Source of the DNA: Pseudomonadota bacterium | Lineage (GTDB): Bacteria; SZUA-182; DTGQ01 | Reading direction: 5' to 3' | Length of the DNA stretch: 5,670 bases | Assembly: GCA_030605265.1 (NCBI GenBank) | Contig: JAUWIR010000321.1 | Span: 1-5,670, forward strand | Shown here: positions 5,170 to 5,670 of the stretch, one piece after another | How positions within the stretch are numbered: the stretch's first letter is position 1 | How the letters are laid out: the number at the start of each line of letters is the position of its first letter | Program-made: the position numbers and the translations under genes | Notes under the pieces: model-generated | Seen by the model: only the letters and a program-made list of their open reading frames with translations | Told to the model about the DNA's origin: nothing | Databases searched by the model: none

Positions 5170-5198
5170 TATATATATACTCACGAAGGGCAATCCAA
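5170..5198 (-). promoter_or_regulatory. Candidate sigma-70 promoter for the DUF433 operon
   Basis: On the minus strand TTGGAT (5198-5193), a 17-bp spacer and TATATA (5175-5170) fit a housekeeping promoter, with a start near 5163 and a leader of about 35 nt. The -35 lies inside the end of the HTH remnant. The alternating TATATATA tract makes the exact -10 register uncertain. Confidence 0.4.
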
Positions 5199-5270
5199 CT
5201 TCCCTGTATCATCAGCAAGGTAATCCAGGGTAATACCGAAAGTAGCGGCCAATTTTTCAATTGCTTCCCC
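5181..5270 (-). pseudogene. XRE-type HTH regulator, C-terminal fragment
   Basis: The frame ending at TGA 5183-5181 reads EAIEKLAATFGITLDYLADD, then TGKLDCPS. I-E-K-L-A-x-x-F-G-I-T-L-D-Y-L is the last helix pair of the Cro/CI (XRE) helix-turn-helix domain. A stop (TAG 5273-5271) lies immediately upstream in frame, and no recognition helix or start is visible, so only about 28 residues remain. Such regulators commonly control toxin-antitoxin genes. The fragment is about 50 bp upstream of DUF433 and overlaps its candidate promoter. Confidence 0.6.
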
Positions 5271-5284
5271 CTACCTGTATCATC

Positions 5285-5543
5285 TTCCCCCTTCTTCCCT
5301 TAATTGCTACATTAATGATTATATCGATTTTTATATTATTATTGAGCATCAATAGATAAAAAGCAAGCCCCCAAAGATGTTCACTGAATTAAATTAAGCT
5401 GTTAGGCTGATAAGCTGATAAAGTTCACCAAAGCCTTCACGTGTAAACGCCTACGAGCAAGGTCAATAAAACAAAGACAACCCTGAACGGTGACCCCAGG
5501 ACCTGTGAACGATTACCTTAATACTCTAATCATATATTGTATC
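5285..5543. other. Intergenic stretch, no gene seen
   Basis: No convincing ORF, RNA or promoter was found on either strand. It contains the second copy of the dispersed repeat (5391-5421). It also contains a higher-G+C patch around 5430-5515 with stops in the frames I checked. The patch is unlike the AT-rich DNA on either side and could be a remnant of something I do not recognise. Confidence 0.45.
5391..5421 (+). repeat. Dispersed repeat, copy 2
   Basis: AAATTAAGCTG (5391-5401), then GCTGATAAGC (5406-5415) and a further GCTGATAA (5414-5421). These are the same words, in the same order and orientation, as at 4019-4035, about 1.37 kb away across the toxin-antitoxin island. Confidence 0.5.
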
Positions 5544-5583
5544 GGTAGTGCTAAAGATGTAGTGGTAAATTAGTAATGGACAT

Positions 5584-5631
5584 CCTTTTAGATAAATTGT
5601 AGAATGAAAATAAAACATTTTATCTAAGGGG
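5584..5631 (+). promoter_or_regulatory. Hairpin sequestering the transposase ribosome binding site
   Basis: TTAGATAAA (5588-5596) and TTTATCTAA (5619-5627) are a perfect 9-bp inverted repeat with a 22-nt loop. In RNA, C5584-C5585-U5586-U5587 can pair onward with G5628-G5631. That extends the helix into the GGGGGGAG ribosome site (5628-5635). Confidence 0.6.
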
Positions 5632-5639
5632 GGAGATTT

Positions 5640-5670
5640 TTGAATTGTCCAAAATGTGATTCACAGGATA
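5640..5670 (+). CDS. Zinc-ribbon protein start, likely IS1 InsA-type (runs off right edge)
   Basis: TTG at 5640 starts (M)NCPKCDSQD and continues past the window. AAGGGGGGAG lies 4 nt upstream, and an in-frame TAA at 5625 excludes earlier starts, so TTG is the only plausible initiator. C-P-x-C close to the N terminus is the first half of a zinc ribbon; in IS1 InsA the N-terminal zinc finger precedes the helix-turn-helix that binds the element's ends. Only ten residues are visible, so another zinc-ribbon protein remains possible. Confidence 0.55.
   Translation, partial: MNCPKCDSQD

Larger units (their letters stand above)
5544..5670 (+). mobile_element. Probable left end of an IS1-type insertion sequence (truncated by window)
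   Basis: GGTAGTGCTAAAGATGTAG, beginning about 5544, resembles the GGT-start and short terminal repeat of IS1-family elements. About 95 bp later a reading frame opens with a zinc-ribbon start (NCPKCDSQD), as in IS1 InsA. The spacing, a hairpin over the ribosome site and the Cys motif fit together. The right end, inverted-repeat partner and target duplication are outside the window, so the exact left boundary is a guess. Confidence 0.45.

Overview
The window (about 42% G+C by eye, no rRNA or tRNA seen) looks like chromosomal DNA of a flagellated Gram-negative bacterium. Its core is a plus-strand flagellin cluster: flagellin, an unrecognised 190-residue protein, FlbT, FlaF. FlbT and FlaF are best known from Alphaproteobacteria. 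The moderate-to-low G+C, the 8-bp tandem array, and the small DUF433, DUF5615 and PIN genes fit an environmental Nitrospirota or Desulfobacterota type at least as well. This taxonomic guess is inference from style, not homology search.

Layout. Positions 1-98 hold the 3' end of a clan AA aspartic protease gene. On the minus strand, roughly 130-507 resembles the 5' (domain I) part of a group II intron with no reverse transcriptase, so probably a remnant. AT-rich DNA follows with at most tiny ORFs (one at 967-1110). A candidate sigma-28 promoter (1108-1134) and a hairpin in the predicted 5' UTR (1168-1182) precede the flagellin gene (1214-2353). A perfect 15-bp stem (2372-2408) separates flagellin from the 190-residue protein (2442-3014), flbT (3042-3440) and the overlapping flaF (3421-3795). 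The likely logic is abundant flagellin mRNA, partly terminated or end-protected at the stem, with less read-through into the regulators. In Caulobacter, FlbT acts on the flagellin mRNA leader, and the leader hairpin here is a candidate target.

Positions 3805-3932 are an exact run of sixteen 8-bp units. Beyond it, on the minus strand, is a decaying toxin-antitoxin island, read from high to low coordinates. It starts with a fragment of an XRE-type HTH regulator (5270-5181), then an intact DUF433 protein (5128-4847). Next come a DUF5615 PIN-like protein broken by a -1 frameshift (4847-4450), the C-terminal stub of a different PIN toxin (4453-4277), and an intact 55-residue antitoxin-like protein (4270-4103). 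The window ends in what looks like the left end of an IS1-type insertion sequence (from about 5544). It has a TTG-started zinc-ribbon ORF whose ribosome binding site is partly buried in a hairpin.

No wholly new multi-gene system is evident. The best leads are the unknown protein between flagellin and FlbT with its recent internal duplication, the putative FlbT-responsive leader, the G8 tract in flagellin, and the two superimposed, partly broken toxin-antitoxin modules.
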